This document shows positions 34,237 to 42,100 of a stretch of 64,000 bases of DNA, piece after piece (position 1 is the first letter of the stretch; the number at the start of each line of letters is the position of its first letter). A program made the translations under genes and the position numbers. The notes beneath the pieces were generated by a model. It made no database searches. It was given only the letters and a program-made list of their open reading frames with translations, and was not told where the DNA came from. Source of the stretch: a virus; IMG/VR virus record IMGVR_UViG_3300044712_002337, positions 18,564-82,563 of that record; one strand, given 5' to 3'.

Positions 34237-34625
34237 GCGCAGCGAACAAGAAGTCTTACACCGAGGAACGCGTGAGCGAGGTCGTCGCCGAGCTGGAGCG
34301 GATGCACCGGGTGATGGAGGACTGGACGTGCCTGGCCCGGGAGACGGGACCCGTCACCAACGACCTGGCCCTGGCCGTCATGAGCGGGCGGGCCGAGCTC
34401 GTCCTGATTCCCGAGAAGGAAGTGACCCTGCAGCAAACGCAGTCGGCCTACCGCCTGGTGAAGGCACTGCTGGAGACGAATGCTGCGCTCCAGCGGCACG
34501 CCGCCCTGCTGGCCCAGCTCGCCGAGCAGCAGAAAGACGCCCTGTGGGCCGCCTTCCGCAAGAGCGCCGACGTGGAGGCCCTGGCCAACTTCCGGTCGCC
34601 CGAGGGCGACGAGGGGGATAACTAA
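34233..34625 (+). CDS. 130-aa coiled-coil protein
   Basis: GTGAGCGCAGCGAACAAG start: here the recurrent motif is itself the first codons (SAANK). TEERVSEVVAELERMHRVME and LLETNAALQRHAALLAQLAE form long helices, probable coiled coil. Ends in TAATG, shared with the next gene. Function unknown. Confidence 0.65.
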   Translation: MSAANKKSYTEERVSEVVAELERMHRVMEDWTCLARETGPVTNDLALAVMSGRAELVLIPEKEVTLQQTQSAYRLVKALLETNAALQRHAALLAQLAEQQKDALWAAFRKSADVEALANFRSPEGDEGDN

Positions 34626-34885
34626 TGGTCTCGAACGTCTACGTCGCGTACCGCTACGCCGACGCCGAGGGGCGGCGGGTGGACGACGTCGCCGCGTTCC
34701 TCTGCCGGGAGGACGCCGAGAAGGCGGCCGCCCTGGTGAACGACGGGCACGGGAACCCGCCGTCGGTCGGCGTGCTGGCCTGCTACCACACGTTCGCCGC
34801 GTTCGAGCGGGCGTACCGGGACGAACTGAGGCAGAAGGCCCTGGGCAAGCTGACCCCGGCCGAACGGAAGGCGCTAGGTCTGTGA
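34625..34885 (+). CDS. 86-aa hypothetical protein
   Basis: MVSNVYVAYRYADAEGRRVD, then CREDAEKAAALVNDGHGNPP and FERAYRDELRQKALGKLTPA. Alpha/beta sequence with a charged helical end. Starts on the last base of the previous stop. Function unknown. Confidence 0.65.
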   Translation: MVSNVYVAYRYADAEGRRVDDVAAFLCREDAEKAAALVNDGHGNPPSVGVLACYHTFAAFERAYRDELRQKALGKLTPAERKALGL

Positions 34886-35241
34886 CCAAATCTTGCCCCG
34901 CCCACCACGCCCCGCTGGTCACGACCGCTACCCGCTTCGGGGCGAGGCTGGCCTGTCCGGTCGTCGGCTGCACGGTCGCCTGCTGGGACGGCCCGACCAG
35001 TTCGCCGGCGGACGCCGAGACGCGGGCGCTGCGGTCGGCCTGTCACGCCGCCTTCGACCCGCTCTGGCAGACGGGCGTGTTCCCCTCCCGGAACGCCGCC
35101 TACGACTGGCTGGCCCGGGTGATGTTCTTGGACCGTGACGAGACCCACGTCGGCCTGTTCGACGCCGACCAGTGCCGGGAGATGTTGGAGCAGGTGGCCG
35201 CGTACGCCGCCCTGAAAAACGTGAGCGACCGGAGGGAGTGA
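34882..35241 (+). CDS. DUF3268-like zinc-finger protein
   Basis: 119 residues, GTG start. SCPAHHAPLVTTATRFGARL gives an initial Cys, then LACPVVGCTVACWD; AETRALRSACHAAFDPLWQT and SRNAAYDWLARVMFLDRDET match the helical part of the DUF3268 zinc-finger-containing family (R-x-x-R-x-x-AH-x-x-FDPLW...AYxWLA). Probably nucleic-acid binding; known mainly from phages. Confidence 0.65.
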   Translation: MTKSCPAHHAPLVTTATRFGARLACPVVGCTVACWDGPTSSPADAETRALRSACHAAFDPLWQTGVFPSRNAAYDWLARVMFLDRDETHVGLFDADQCREMLEQVAAYAALKNVSDRRE

Positions 35242-35245
35242 ACAC

Positions 35246-35767
35246 ATGAGCGAAAACACCGTCTCGCCGCTCGGGGTGAGACTGGCCGAACTCGGCCTGG
35301 GCGTCACGTCCGAGTTCGTCCCCACCACCGCGGAGCGGACGAAGGACCTGAAGGTGCGGTGGCGGGTGACGCTGACGCGGAACGGTAAAGATGTGTATAG
35401 CACAGAGTACACCCAAGGAATCGGCCACCTGGAGGGGGCCAACAAATCCCTCACATCCTTGTCCCGCCTGAGTATGGACGGGGAGCAGTTACTCCGCCTG
35501 GCCTGCCGGGAGGAGAAACACCCCTTCCGCCACCAGCTCCGGGCCGTCCCGCCGAAGGCCTCGGACGTCTGGGCGTGTATCCTCTCGGACGCGGACGCCC
35601 TCGACCACCCGTCGTTCGAGTCCTGGGCGAGCGACTACGGGTTCGACGAGGACAGCCGGAAGGCGGAGCGGATTTACCAGACCTGTCTGGCGGCCGGGCT
35701 GGCCTTGAGGTCCGCCCTGGGCGAGCCCCTGTTCTCCGAACTGAAGGAGCTGGCCCGCCGGGAATAG
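35246..35767 (+). CDS. 173-aa hypothetical protein
   Basis: LGVTSEFVPTTAERTKDLKV, WRVTLTRNGKDVYSTEYTQG, ILSDADALDHPSFESWASDY, KAERIYQTCLAAGLALRSAL. A beta N-terminus and helical C-terminus with the shape of a conserved phage protein. AT-rich codon patch GATGTGTATAGCACAGAGTA. Function unknown. Confidence 0.7.
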   Translation: MSENTVSPLGVRLAELGLGVTSEFVPTTAERTKDLKVRWRVTLTRNGKDVYSTEYTQGIGHLEGANKSLTSLSRLSMDGEQLLRLACREEKHPFRHQLRAVPPKASDVWACILSDADALDHPSFESWASDYGFDEDSRKAERIYQTCLAAGLALRSALGEPLFSELKELARRE

Positions 35768-35893
35768 CACGCCCGCCCTTGGCGCCGCCTGCTAATTGAC
35801 TATCTTATAGATTATCGGCGGGGGCCGTGGGGGCACCACCCCCACATGTCCAAAGGGCGAAACCACACACACTCCTTGCGAGCGGAGCGAGCG

Positions 35894-36130
35894 ATGCGGT
35901 ACCTGACCATCTGGGCCGACGCCAAGGGCGGGGCGGCCGTGCCGGCGTGCGAGGCCGACCTGGACCGGCTGATGCGGCGGTTCGCCGGGGACGAGTCGCC
36001 CGACGGGCGGCTGTTCTGGGGCCGCGGGGCGACCAAGTTGAACCCGGCGGCCACGTCGTCGCTGGACAAGTACCTGCTGTTCCTGCGGGCGGAGCCCGCC
36101 ACCCCCGAGGGCGAGCGATGTCACGCGTAA
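35894..36130 (+). CDS. 78-aa hypothetical protein
   Basis: MRYLTIWADAKGGAAVPACE, then FWGRGATKLNPAATSSLDKY. ATG follows TGCGAGCGGAGCGAGCG; further upstream a decayed cassette (ACATGTCCAAAGGGCGAAACC at about 35845). Overlaps the next gene by 13 bases. Function unknown. Confidence 0.65.
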   Translation: MRYLTIWADAKGGAAVPACEADLDRLMRRFAGDESPDGRLFWGRGATKLNPAATSSLDKYLLFLRAEPATPEGERCHA

Positions 36131-36459
36131 AAACCGTGGTCGTCCCCACCGGCGACCGCCACGGGAACGCCGTCCTGCTCCGCTGGACGGGGTCGGTCGG
36201 CCTGTCGAAAATCCGCGACGTGCTGAAGGACGCCGTGGCGGCCTGGGCGCTGTACCCGGACGCGCGGGAGTCCTTGTCGGGCTACGACCACCCCGTCACC
36301 CTGGAGCAGGTGCTCGCCCACCGGGACGACCACCTGGACGCCATCCTGCGGAGTAAGGGCGTGTACGACTTCGCCGACGAGAACGTGGCGTTGGCGGGGG
36401 AAGACCTGGGGTACCACGAGGTCCTCTGGCGGTCCGGCGACCGCGTCACGAAAGGATGA
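36118..36459 (+). CDS. 113-aa hypothetical protein
   Basis: MSRVKTVVVPTGDRHGNAVL, then LKDAVAAWALYPDARESLSG and VLAHRDDHLDAILRSKGVYD. Alpha/beta. Function unknown. Confidence 0.65.
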   Translation: MSRVKTVVVPTGDRHGNAVLLRWTGSVGLSKIRDVLKDAVAAWALYPDARESLSGYDHPVTLEQVLAHRDDHLDAILRSKGVYDFADENVALAGEDLGYHEVLWRSGDRVTKG

Positions 36460-36461
36460 AC

Positions 36462-36866
36462 ATGTCCGACGAAACCAAGACGGTTTACGCCTGCACGTGG
36501 GTGGAGAAGCTGGCCGAAGAGGACGACTTCGTGCACGGGGTGAGCGGCCGGCCCACCCTCATCCTGTCCGAGCGGTGCGACCTGGCGGCCCCGACCTTCG
36601 GGACCCTGTTGGAGAAAATCAAAACGCGGTTCTTCCTCGAAGAGGTGTCCGACCTCTTCCTCCCCGGGGACGACGACGGGGTCTCCCACATCGGGGTGAG
36701 CCAACTAGAGACGGCCGACGGCAACCTGCCGTCGGACCGGGAGCGGGACCTGTGGCGGGAGGGGAAGTTCAAGCTCTTCCTGTGCGACTACACGTTCGGC
36801 GTCGAGTCGCGGCAGGTGCGGCCGCTCACCCCGGACGAGGTGGCCGCCGTCGCCGCGACCCACTAG
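36462..36866 (+). CDS. 134-aa hypothetical protein
   Basis: MSDETKTVYACTWVEKLAEE, then PTLILSERCDLAAPTFGTLL and DGVSHIGVSQLETADGNLPS. ATG 36462 sits five bases after AAAGGA; an ATG at 36456 overlaps the previous stop. Function unknown. Confidence 0.65.
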   Translation: MSDETKTVYACTWVEKLAEEDDFVHGVSGRPTLILSERCDLAAPTFGTLLEKIKTRFFLEEVSDLFLPGDDDGVSHIGVSQLETADGNLPSDRERDLWREGKFKLFLCDYTFGVESRQVRPLTPDEVAAVAATH

Positions 36867-36922
36867 TGGGGCTCCGCCCCGCAGTGAGCAGGCTACGCCC
36901 GCATGTTAAAAGAATGAAATCC
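36866..36922 (+). repeat. hairpin cassette, long form
   Basis: GTGGGG-CTC-CGCCCCGC hairpin, a GGC-TAC-GCC mini-hairpin, then GCATGTTAAAAGAATGAAATCC. The first hairpin matches those at 55334 and 62428. Confidence 0.82.
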
Positions 36923-36943
36923 ACCCCCTTGCGAGGAACGACC

Positions 36944-37102
36944 ATGCCCCTGTGGTGCGCCCTGTCCGACGCCGAGCTGTTCGCCGAGTACGAGTTCTGG
37001 CTGGCCAGCGACAACCCCCACGCCGGCCGCGTCCTGGCCAACCTGGACCTGGAGCGGCAGCGGCGGGTGGACGAGTGGTTCGGCTCCGCCCCCCACGAGT
37101 AA
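36944..37102 (+). CDS. 52-aa acidic helical protein
   Basis: MPLWCALSDAELFAEYEFWL, then NPHAGRVLANLDLERQRRVD. ATG follows GCGAGGAACGACC. Directly ahead of the acyltransferase gene. Function unknown. Confidence 0.6.
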   Translation: MPLWCALSDAELFAEYEFWLASDNPHAGRVLANLDLERQRRVDEWFGSAPHE

Positions 37103-37107
37103 CCAGG

Positions 37108-37653
37108 ATGGACGTCCGGGAAGCCGAGGGCGCGGACCTGGAGGCGGCCCACGCCCTGGTCGCCTCCGCCTACTCGGCGGCCGGGCTGGGCGAGCCCTCC
37201 CCCGTCCCGGGGGCCGTCACCTTCGTGTTACTCGACGGCGGAGCGGTCGCCGCCACCCTCAGTCTGGTCCGGGATTCGGAGGACGGACTACCCTGTCAGA
37301 CTTTGTTTTCGGAAGAGATAGACGACCTCCGAAACCGGACCAGACGCCTCGCCGAGTTCACCCGGTTTGCCTCGGTACAACCCCTTTCCCGCTCGGCCTT
37401 TATGTCCTTGTCCGGGGCCGCCTTCCGCCACCACTTCCAGGCCGGCGGGGACGCCCTGGTGGCCTGCGTCCACCCGGACCACGCGCGGGTGTATCGCGCG
37501 GTGTTCGGGTTCGAGCGGCTGGGGGAGACGAAGGCCCACGCCGGCATGGGCGGGGCGCCGGCCTCGCTCAACGCGGTGACCGCCGACGCCCTGTGGGAGG
37601 GGCGGCGGGCGGTGTGGTGGCGGCTGTTTCCCCCTTTCAACATGCGGGCGTAG
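37108..37653 (+). CDS. FeeM-like N-acyltransferase (GNAT fold)
   Basis: 181 residues. LDGGAVAATLSLVRDSEDGL is followed by FSEEIDDLRNRTRRLAEFTR, FMSLSGAAFRHHFQAGGDAL, VACVHPDHARVYRAVFGFER and a late GMGGAPASLNAV. The order EID-LR, AEFTRFA, V-x-P-x-HA-x-x-YR-x-x-x-GFE is that of N-acyl amino-acid synthases and related autoinducer-synthase-like GNATs. Reaction here is inferred: acyl transfer from acyl-ACP or acyl-CoA. The C-terminus FNMRA is coded by a cassette. AT-rich patch at about 37284-37330. Confidence 0.7.
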   Translation: MDVREAEGADLEAAHALVASAYSAAGLGEPSPVPGAVTFVLLDGGAVAATLSLVRDSEDGLPCQTLFSEEIDDLRNRTRRLAEFTRFASVQPLSRSAFMSLSGAAFRHHFQAGGDALVACVHPDHARVYRAVFGFERLGETKAHAGMGGAPASLNAVTADALWEGRRAVWWRLFPPFNMRA

Positions 37654-37659
37654 CCCGCC
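37626..37659 (-). repeat. hairpin cassette overlapping a gene end
   Basis: TTTCCCCCTTTCAACAT then GCGGGC-GTA-GCCCGC; the upstream stop TAG is formed by the hairpin loop. Confidence 0.85.
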
Positions 37660-37668
37660 AGGTGACCC

Positions 37669-37986
37669 GTGCTCAAAGTGGTGGCCAGTCGGGCCGACGG
37701 GGTTTCCGTCGGCGAACTGTTCGGCCAGGGGGCCGGCGACCGCGGCCTCGTCGTCCGCGTGAGCCAGGGCAAGGTGTGGTTCCTCACCCTGACGGACCCG
37801 GCCGGGAAGTGGATATTCAGCGGCCTGGACTCGTGGACCGCCATGCACTCCCTCTCCCTCGACGAGATGGAGGGCCGCGTCCGCGCCAAGCTCCAGGCCG
37901 GGGACGAGTTCTTCGCCTTCAAGAGCCTGGAGGAGTTCTGCCAGACCGCCATCGAGCGGAAGTGGAAGGCTTGTTTCCAAGGTTAA
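37669..37986 (+). CDS. 105-aa protein, paralogue of the gene at 24287
   Basis: GTG start after CAGGTGACCC. VVRVSQGKVWFLTLTDPAGK, then DEFFAFKSLEEFCQTAIERK at the C-terminus as in the other copy. Function unknown. Confidence 0.65.
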   Translation: MLKVVASRADGVSVGELFGQGAGDRGLVVRVSQGKVWFLTLTDPAGKWIFSGLDSWTAMHSLSLDEMEGRVRAKLQAGDEFFAFKSLEEFCQTAIERKWKACFQG

Positions 37987-37999
37987 CCCCGGAGATGAC

Positions 38000-38281
38000 A
38001 TGACCGAGCAAGAACTGGCCGCCCTCCCCCGCCACCCCGACTGGCACCTCGGGCGGTGGCTGTACTGCTGGGCGGTGTTCGACGGGCTCCGCGCCGAGGT
38101 GGCCTGGTCCGAGTTGCCCTCCCTCGCCCCGCCCTGGCTGGTCGTCGGCCTGGACGGGGGCGCGCCCCGCCACGTCGAGGTGACCCACGCCGAGGCCCGC
38201 CGCATCCTCGCGGCCGACCCGCGGGACCTGCCGGCCGCGTACCCGGGCGAGTGGGCCGCGGCGGGGGAGGGCCAGGGATGA
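38000..38281 (+). CDS. 93-aa hypothetical protein
   Basis: MTEQELAALPRHPDWHLGRW, then PWLVVGLDGGAPRHVEVTHA. Aromatic-rich helical start and a beta hairpin. ATGA overlap with the membrane gene that follows. Function unknown. Confidence 0.65.
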   Translation: MTEQELAALPRHPDWHLGRWLYCWAVFDGLRAEVAWSELPSLAPPWLVVGLDGGAPRHVEVTHAEARRILAADPRDLPAAYPGEWAAAGEGQG

Positions 38282-38463
38282 CACTGACGATTCTGCGGGG
38301 CCTGTGCCTGTTCGGGGCGATCGCCCTCACCCCCGCCTGGGGGAGTGCTGACCCGCAAGCGGTCGCCTGGGGCGCCCTGATTGGCGGGTTCCTCGCGTTC
38401 AACGTGTGCGACCTGATTCTGCTCTTCGAGAAGAAGAAGTTCGCCCGGGAGGCCGGGAAGTGA
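38278..38463 (+). CDS. 61-aa two-span membrane protein
   Basis: ILRGLCLFGAIALTPAWGSA could be a signal or first span; WGALIGGFLAFNVCDLILLF is a second, then a basic KKKFAREAGK tail. Holin-like in size and topology, but unproven. Confidence 0.6.
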   Translation: MTLTILRGLCLFGAIALTPAWGSADPQAVAWGALIGGFLAFNVCDLILLFEKKKFAREAGK

Positions 38464-38708
38464 GCCACGCCAAAAGTTCGCCCCCGGTCTCGTACGAGGT
38501 GGTCCTCTCGTGCGTCGCCGGCTTCGACGCGTACTTCCACCCCGTCGTGTTCGTCGACGAGGGGAACGCCCGGGAGTTCGACCGGTACGTGAACTCCTGT
38601 CTGGTCGACGTGAAAGCCGCCCTCGTCGAACTCCCCAACGGGTTCGACCGCCACACCGTCACCCGGGTGGAGGGGATTTACCGGGTGGAAAGGAGCTTAC
38701 TCGGATGA
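38460..38708 (+). CDS. 82-aa hypothetical protein
   Basis: GTGAGCCACGCCAAAAG start, similar to 25900. SYEVVLSCVAGFDAYFHPVV, FVDEGNAREFDRYVNSCLVD. Overlaps both neighbours by four bases. Function unknown. Confidence 0.6.
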   Translation: MSHAKSSPPVSYEVVLSCVAGFDAYFHPVVFVDEGNAREFDRYVNSCLVDVKAALVELPNGFDRHTVTRVEGIYRVERSLLG

Positions 38709-39049
38709 GTTATGAGAACGCTTTCGACCGCACGATTGACGAGGTGTCCATCACCCACGACCTGAACTGGAACGACGACAGCAAAATCCGCCTATTCGCC
38801 CGGTTCCTCGGGGATAACACGCTGAATCACGACCTCGCCGGGTGGGAGAAATTTCTCGAAGTTCAAGCGAACGACGAGATTGTGGCCGCGTCGCCCAAGG
38901 GTGAAGACGAACGCGACCCGTGGGGCGAAGACCCGGACTACCCGCGGGCGGACTGGCGGTACCAGGTGGCCAACGGGGACACCAACCAGGGCTACTGGGA
39001 GTGGGTCGAACACGAGAAGGAAATTCACGAGGACGCCGGCGATGATTAA
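38705..39049 (+). CDS. 114-aa acidic protein
   Basis: IDEVSITHDLNWNDDSKIRL, FLGDNTLNHDLAGWEKFLEV, then a very acidic end (DERDPWGEDPDYPRADWRYQ). Moderately AT-richer than its neighbours. Function unknown. Confidence 0.65.
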   Translation: MSYENAFDRTIDEVSITHDLNWNDDSKIRLFARFLGDNTLNHDLAGWEKFLEVQANDEIVAASPKGEDERDPWGEDPDYPRADWRYQVANGDTNQGYWEWVEHEKEIHEDAGDD

Positions 39050-39515
39050 TCTTCCGGACGACTGGTCCGAGTGCGAGCGGGGCAACACCCTGCTCGTCAA
39101 CACGGACGGCGACACGCCCAAGTGGGTGGCCTACGTCGACCTGCCCGGCGGCAGGGTGATGGAAATCGCCCTATCGCCCGAGAATTATCCTTCTTTGGAA
39201 GTGATGATTCTTTCCCAAGAAAACCAAGACAACCTGTCCGACCACCTGGACGCCCTCCAGGACCAGGGGTGGTACGTCCGCAAGCGGAACCACGGGGAGT
39301 ACACCCCGGCCAACGTGCGGCTGACCGCCCTGGCGAAGAAACGCGGCTGGGACGTGCCCGCTCTCACCACCGCGTTCGAGATGGAGTTCGTTTACGCCGA
39401 AGGGTTGACGGTGGAACAGACCATCGACTTCGTCCTGAACGAGCACTGGGACGTGGAGTCGGTGCGGGAGAAGCTGATGGCGGGACCGGCAACGTCGGCC
39501 GCCTCGGACGACTAA
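39042..39515 (+). CDS. 157-aa hypothetical protein
   Basis: LVNTDGDTPKWVAYVDLPGG, then QEQ-type helices (QDNLSDHLDALQDQGWYVRK) and LTALAKKRGWDVPALTTAFE. AT-rich codon patch at 39181-39225. Function unknown. Confidence 0.65.
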   Translation: MINLPDDWSECERGNTLLVNTDGDTPKWVAYVDLPGGRVMEIALSPENYPSLEVMILSQENQDNLSDHLDALQDQGWYVRKRNHGEYTPANVRLTALAKKRGWDVPALTTAFEMEFVYAEGLTVEQTIDFVLNEHWDVESVREKLMAGPATSAASDD

Positions 39516-39519
39516 CCCC

Positions 39520-39552
39520 GCGGAGAAGCCGCATAAAAGGAGAAAGCAATCA
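39520..39552 (+). repeat. eroded cassette
   Basis: CGCATAAAAGGAGAAAGCAA after a CGG-AGAAG-CCG remnant; it would have served the gene now split by the TnpB element. Confidence 0.5.
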
Positions 39553-39593
39553 CCATTCAAGAACGCGACGCCCGCCTGGAGCGGATGACGGAC

Positions 39594-40877
39594 TAGAGTA
39601 TAATCCATCCTATAATTGTAATTATGCACCGCTCCCAGCGATTCCTGCTTAAACCCTCACAAGCTCAAGCTCGGCTATTAGCCGGGGCCGCCGGCCTATC
39701 GCGTTTCGCTTGGAACTGGGCGGTCGCCCTGTGCCAGCGACACTACGAGTGGTACGGGAAGTTGCCCGGGTACAAGCGGTTGACCGCGTACTCGCTCGGG
39801 AAGCGATGGAACACGGTCAAGGACCGGCACTTCCCCTGGGTGCGCGAGTACAGCAAATACATCCCTGAGGAGAGCTTCAGGAAAGTGGACTTGGCCTACC
39901 GGGCCGCCTTCGCACGCCTGAGGAGAGGGCAGCCGGCGGGCTTTCCTAAGTTTCACAAGAAAGGGGTGAATGAGTCTTTTCAGGTGGTACCCTCCAGCCA
40001 TTTCCCCCTCACCCTCAACAGGAACAAGTTCCGCATTCCGCGGGTCGGATTCGTCCGGACGGAGACGACCGTGCGGTGGCCAGAGGGAAAACAAGTGTAC
40101 GGCCGGGTGAAGAAGCGAGCAGGCAGGTGGTGGCTCATCCTGAGCCACCACCTGCCGGACCCGCCGAAGCTCCCGGAGGGGCGGCCGGCGTGCGGGGTGG
40201 ACGTGGGGTGCACCACCTTCGCGACCGTCGCGAGCGAGGGGGTGGTCGAGGAGGTGGCCCCGCCCAAACCGTACGCGAAAGCCCGGCGGCGGCTGCGGCG
40301 GGCCCACCGGCGGGTGAGCCGGAAGGTGAAGGGGTCGGCCAACCGGAAGAAGGCGGTCCTCCGCCTGGCCAAGGCGCACGAGCGGGTGGCCAACATACGG
40401 GATAACTTCCTGCACCAGTTGACCAGCCGACTGGTCAAGAGGTTCGGGGTCATCGTATTAGAAGACCTGTCCGTGAAGGGGCTGGCCGGCGGAATGTTGG
40501 CCAAGACCGTTCACGACATGGGCTGGGGCGAGTTCCGCCGCCAGGTGGAGTACAAGGCGGAAACGGTCGGCACGAAGGTTGTCTTCGCCGACCGTTTTTA
40601 CCCATCTTCGAAAACCTGTTCGGCCTGCGGTCAAGTGAAAGCCAAGCTTGGACTGAGCGAACGGGAGTGGACGTGTATGGGCTGCGGCACCTCGCACGAC
40701 CGCGACCACAATGCCGCCAAAAACCTTGAAAAACTAGGGCGGGACACGCCCGAAGTTACGCCTGCGGAGAGTGGAGGTTCAGGCTCGTGCCGAAAGGTAA
40801 GGGTCGGTGCCACTCAGGGAAGCAGGAATATTCAGGACGCGATTGATTCGTCAATCCCGCTTGAGTAAAGTCCGGAC
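39594..40877 (+). mobile_element. IS605-family TnpB-only element, copy 2
   Basis: Both junctions show CGGACTA (39590-39595 and 40874-40879), so the ends are ambiguous by up to seven bases. The left end is only about 30 bases before the tnpB ATG (TAGAGTATAATCCATCC). Near the right end is a GATTGA-TTCG-TCAATC tetraloop hairpin. Sharing of the same short sequence at both ends fits ISDra2-like elements, in which left and right cleavage sites are equal. No tnpA. Confidence 0.75.
39624..40868 (+). CDS. tnpB: TnpB RNA-guided nuclease, copy 2
   Basis: 414 residues with the same plan as copy 1: MHRSQRFLLKPSQAQARLLA, RuvC Asp about 193 (CGVDVGCTTFATVAS), Glu about 280 (IVLEDLSVKGLAG), zinc ribbon CSACGQ...CMGCG and final Asp in HDRDHNAAKNL. 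All catalytic residues are kept. More GC-rich than copy 1, so it has probably been resident longer or came from another source. TATAAT sequences just upstream could drive it. Confidence 0.93.
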   Translation: MHRSQRFLLKPSQAQARLLAGAAGLSRFAWNWAVALCQRHYEWYGKLPGYKRLTAYSLGKRWNTVKDRHFPWVREYSKYIPEESFRKVDLAYRAAFARLRRGQPAGFPKFHKKGVNESFQVVPSSHFPLTLNRNKFRIPRVGFVRTETTVRWPEGKQVYGRVKKRAGRWWLILSHHLPDPPKLPEGRPACGVDVGCTTFATVASEGVVEEVAPPKPYAKARRRLRRAHRRVSRKVKGSANRKKAVLRLAKAHERVANIRDNFLHQLTSRLVKRFGVIVLEDLSVKGLAGGMLAKTVHDMGWGEFRRQVEYKAETVGTKVVFADRFYPSSKTCSACGQVKAKLGLSEREWTCMGCGTSHDRDHNAAKNLEKLGRDTPEVTPAESGGSGSCRKVRVGATQGSRNIQDAIDSSIPLE

Positions 40878-41095
40878 TACCAGCGGTTTGTTGTTCTTCA
40901 GAGAATCCACAACGCCCTCTTCCTTGTCTCCGACAGGGGCGAGAGCAGGCTCGACCCTGATAAAGAGTGGACCCCGGACACCCCGAACGAGGTTGCGGTC
41001 GCCTTCGGGGCGACCGACATTGGCTACCTCGAACTGGGCGGTATACTCGGGCATTAAGAAGCAGGTCCGGGCGGCCTCACCCGCGGAGACTCGAC

Positions 41096-41635
41096 ATGCC
41101 CGTCTACCAGGTCGGCAAGCCGTACAACCCGGCCGCGACGAAGTGGCCCCAGGGCGCTCAGTACAACTTCCGCTCCGGCCAGCACGAGTTGTTCCTCTCG
41201 TGGGAACGCCCGTCCAAGAAGGAGGTCCGCTCCGTCCAGTCGGCGCGGGCCGACTTCGGCTTTCTGGAGTGGGAGCACACCGTCTTCCTGTTGTACAGAT
41301 TCGCACTGGGGCCGTGGTCCGACCAGCCCTTCTCGTACCACCTGGTCCCGAAGGGGGAGCGGGAGTTGCCGCCCGAACTGGACGGGGAGAAGGGCGAGCG
41401 GACGCTCCTGACCGTCCTGCTGGTCAGCTCGGAGGACGGAATTCTGAGGGCTATCCGTGCCTTAACTCTGAGCCCCGAAGTTTCTTCGGGGCTCAACAAG
41501 GCGATTGTCCGCAACGCCCTGGCCGACTGGCCCGGGCCGGAGGCGTACGAGTTCGCGGTCAAGCGGGCGTACGCCAAGTACCCGTCGGCCGACCAGATGG
41601 CCGCCGCCGCCCTCACCTGCGTGGGAGGCTCCTGA
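41096..41635 (+). CDS. 179-aa hypothetical protein
   Basis: MPVYQVGKPYNPAATKWPQG, HELFLSWERPSKKEVRSVQS, FLEWEHTVFLLYRFALGPWS, LLVSSEDGILRAIRALTLSP. ATG chosen over an upstream frame that is the split gene's shadow. A beta N-terminus with a helical end and conserved-looking aromatic motifs. Function unknown. Confidence 0.7.
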   Translation: MPVYQVGKPYNPAATKWPQGAQYNFRSGQHELFLSWERPSKKEVRSVQSARADFGFLEWEHTVFLLYRFALGPWSDQPFSYHLVPKGERELPPELDGEKGERTLLTVLLVSSEDGILRAIRALTLSPEVSSGLNKAIVRNALADWPGPEAYEFAVKRAYAKYPSADQMAAAALTCVGGS

Positions 41636-42100
41636 GTGTCCGGCAAACACCCCAACCGCGTGGCGGCCGGCCGGAAGGCGGCGTCGAAGGTGTGGCCGCG
41701 GGCCTGCCCGCGGTGCGGCCACCCCTTCACCGGCACGGCTAAGCAGGTGTACTGCTCGCGGGTGTGCAAGGATGCGGCCGCCGCCGCGGCCCGCGAGGTG
41801 AAACGGTGCGGCTGGTGCGAGACGCTCATGCCGGCGGCCCTCGCCCGCCAGCGGTGGTGCTCGGACGCCTGCCGGAAAAAGGGGCGGTACGCGGCCGAGA
41901 CGAAGGAGTGCAGCGAGTGCTCGCGGCCGTTCACTCCGGCCCGCGGTCGGGCTAAGCGGCTCACCTGCTCGCCGGCCTGTGCCACCGTGCGGGACAGCCG
42001 GCTGAAGTACCTGGAGCGGAACCCGCACGTGGGCGCGGCCGACCTGGCCGCCAAACTGGGAGCGAAACGGTATGACAACCCTGGCGACCCCGGCCCCTGA
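41636..42100 (+). CDS. triple zinc-finger protein
   Basis: 154 residues, GTG start. Three C-x-x-C...C-x-x-x-C fingers in tandem: CPRCGHPFTGTAKQVYCSRV, then CGWCETLMPAALARQRWCSD, then CSECSRPFTPARGRAKRLTC. The spacing resembles phage and MYM/FCS-like zinc knuckles. Likely binds DNA, RNA or a host protein. Overlaps the next gene by 29 bases. Confidence 0.7.
   Translation: MSGKHPNRVAAGRKAASKVWPRACPRCGHPFTGTAKQVYCSRVCKDAAAAAAREVKRCGWCETLMPAALARQRWCSDACRKKGRYAAETKECSECSRPFTPARGRAKRLTCSPACATVRDSRLKYLERNPHVGAADLAAKLGAKRYDNPGDPGP

Larger units (their letters stand above)
39585..41057 (+). pseudogene. small gene split by a TnpB element
   Basis: Left piece ATG ACG GAC at 39585-39593. The right piece resumes in frame at 40878 with TAC CAG CGG and reads YQRFVVLQRIHNALFLVSDR, then PDTPNEVAVAFGATDIGYLE, ending at TAA 41055-41057. 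Rejoined it gives an intact 62-residue protein. In-frame sequence (IQERDARLER) also extends left of the ATG but has no standard start codon, so the original start may be further upstream. Function unknown. Confidence 0.65.
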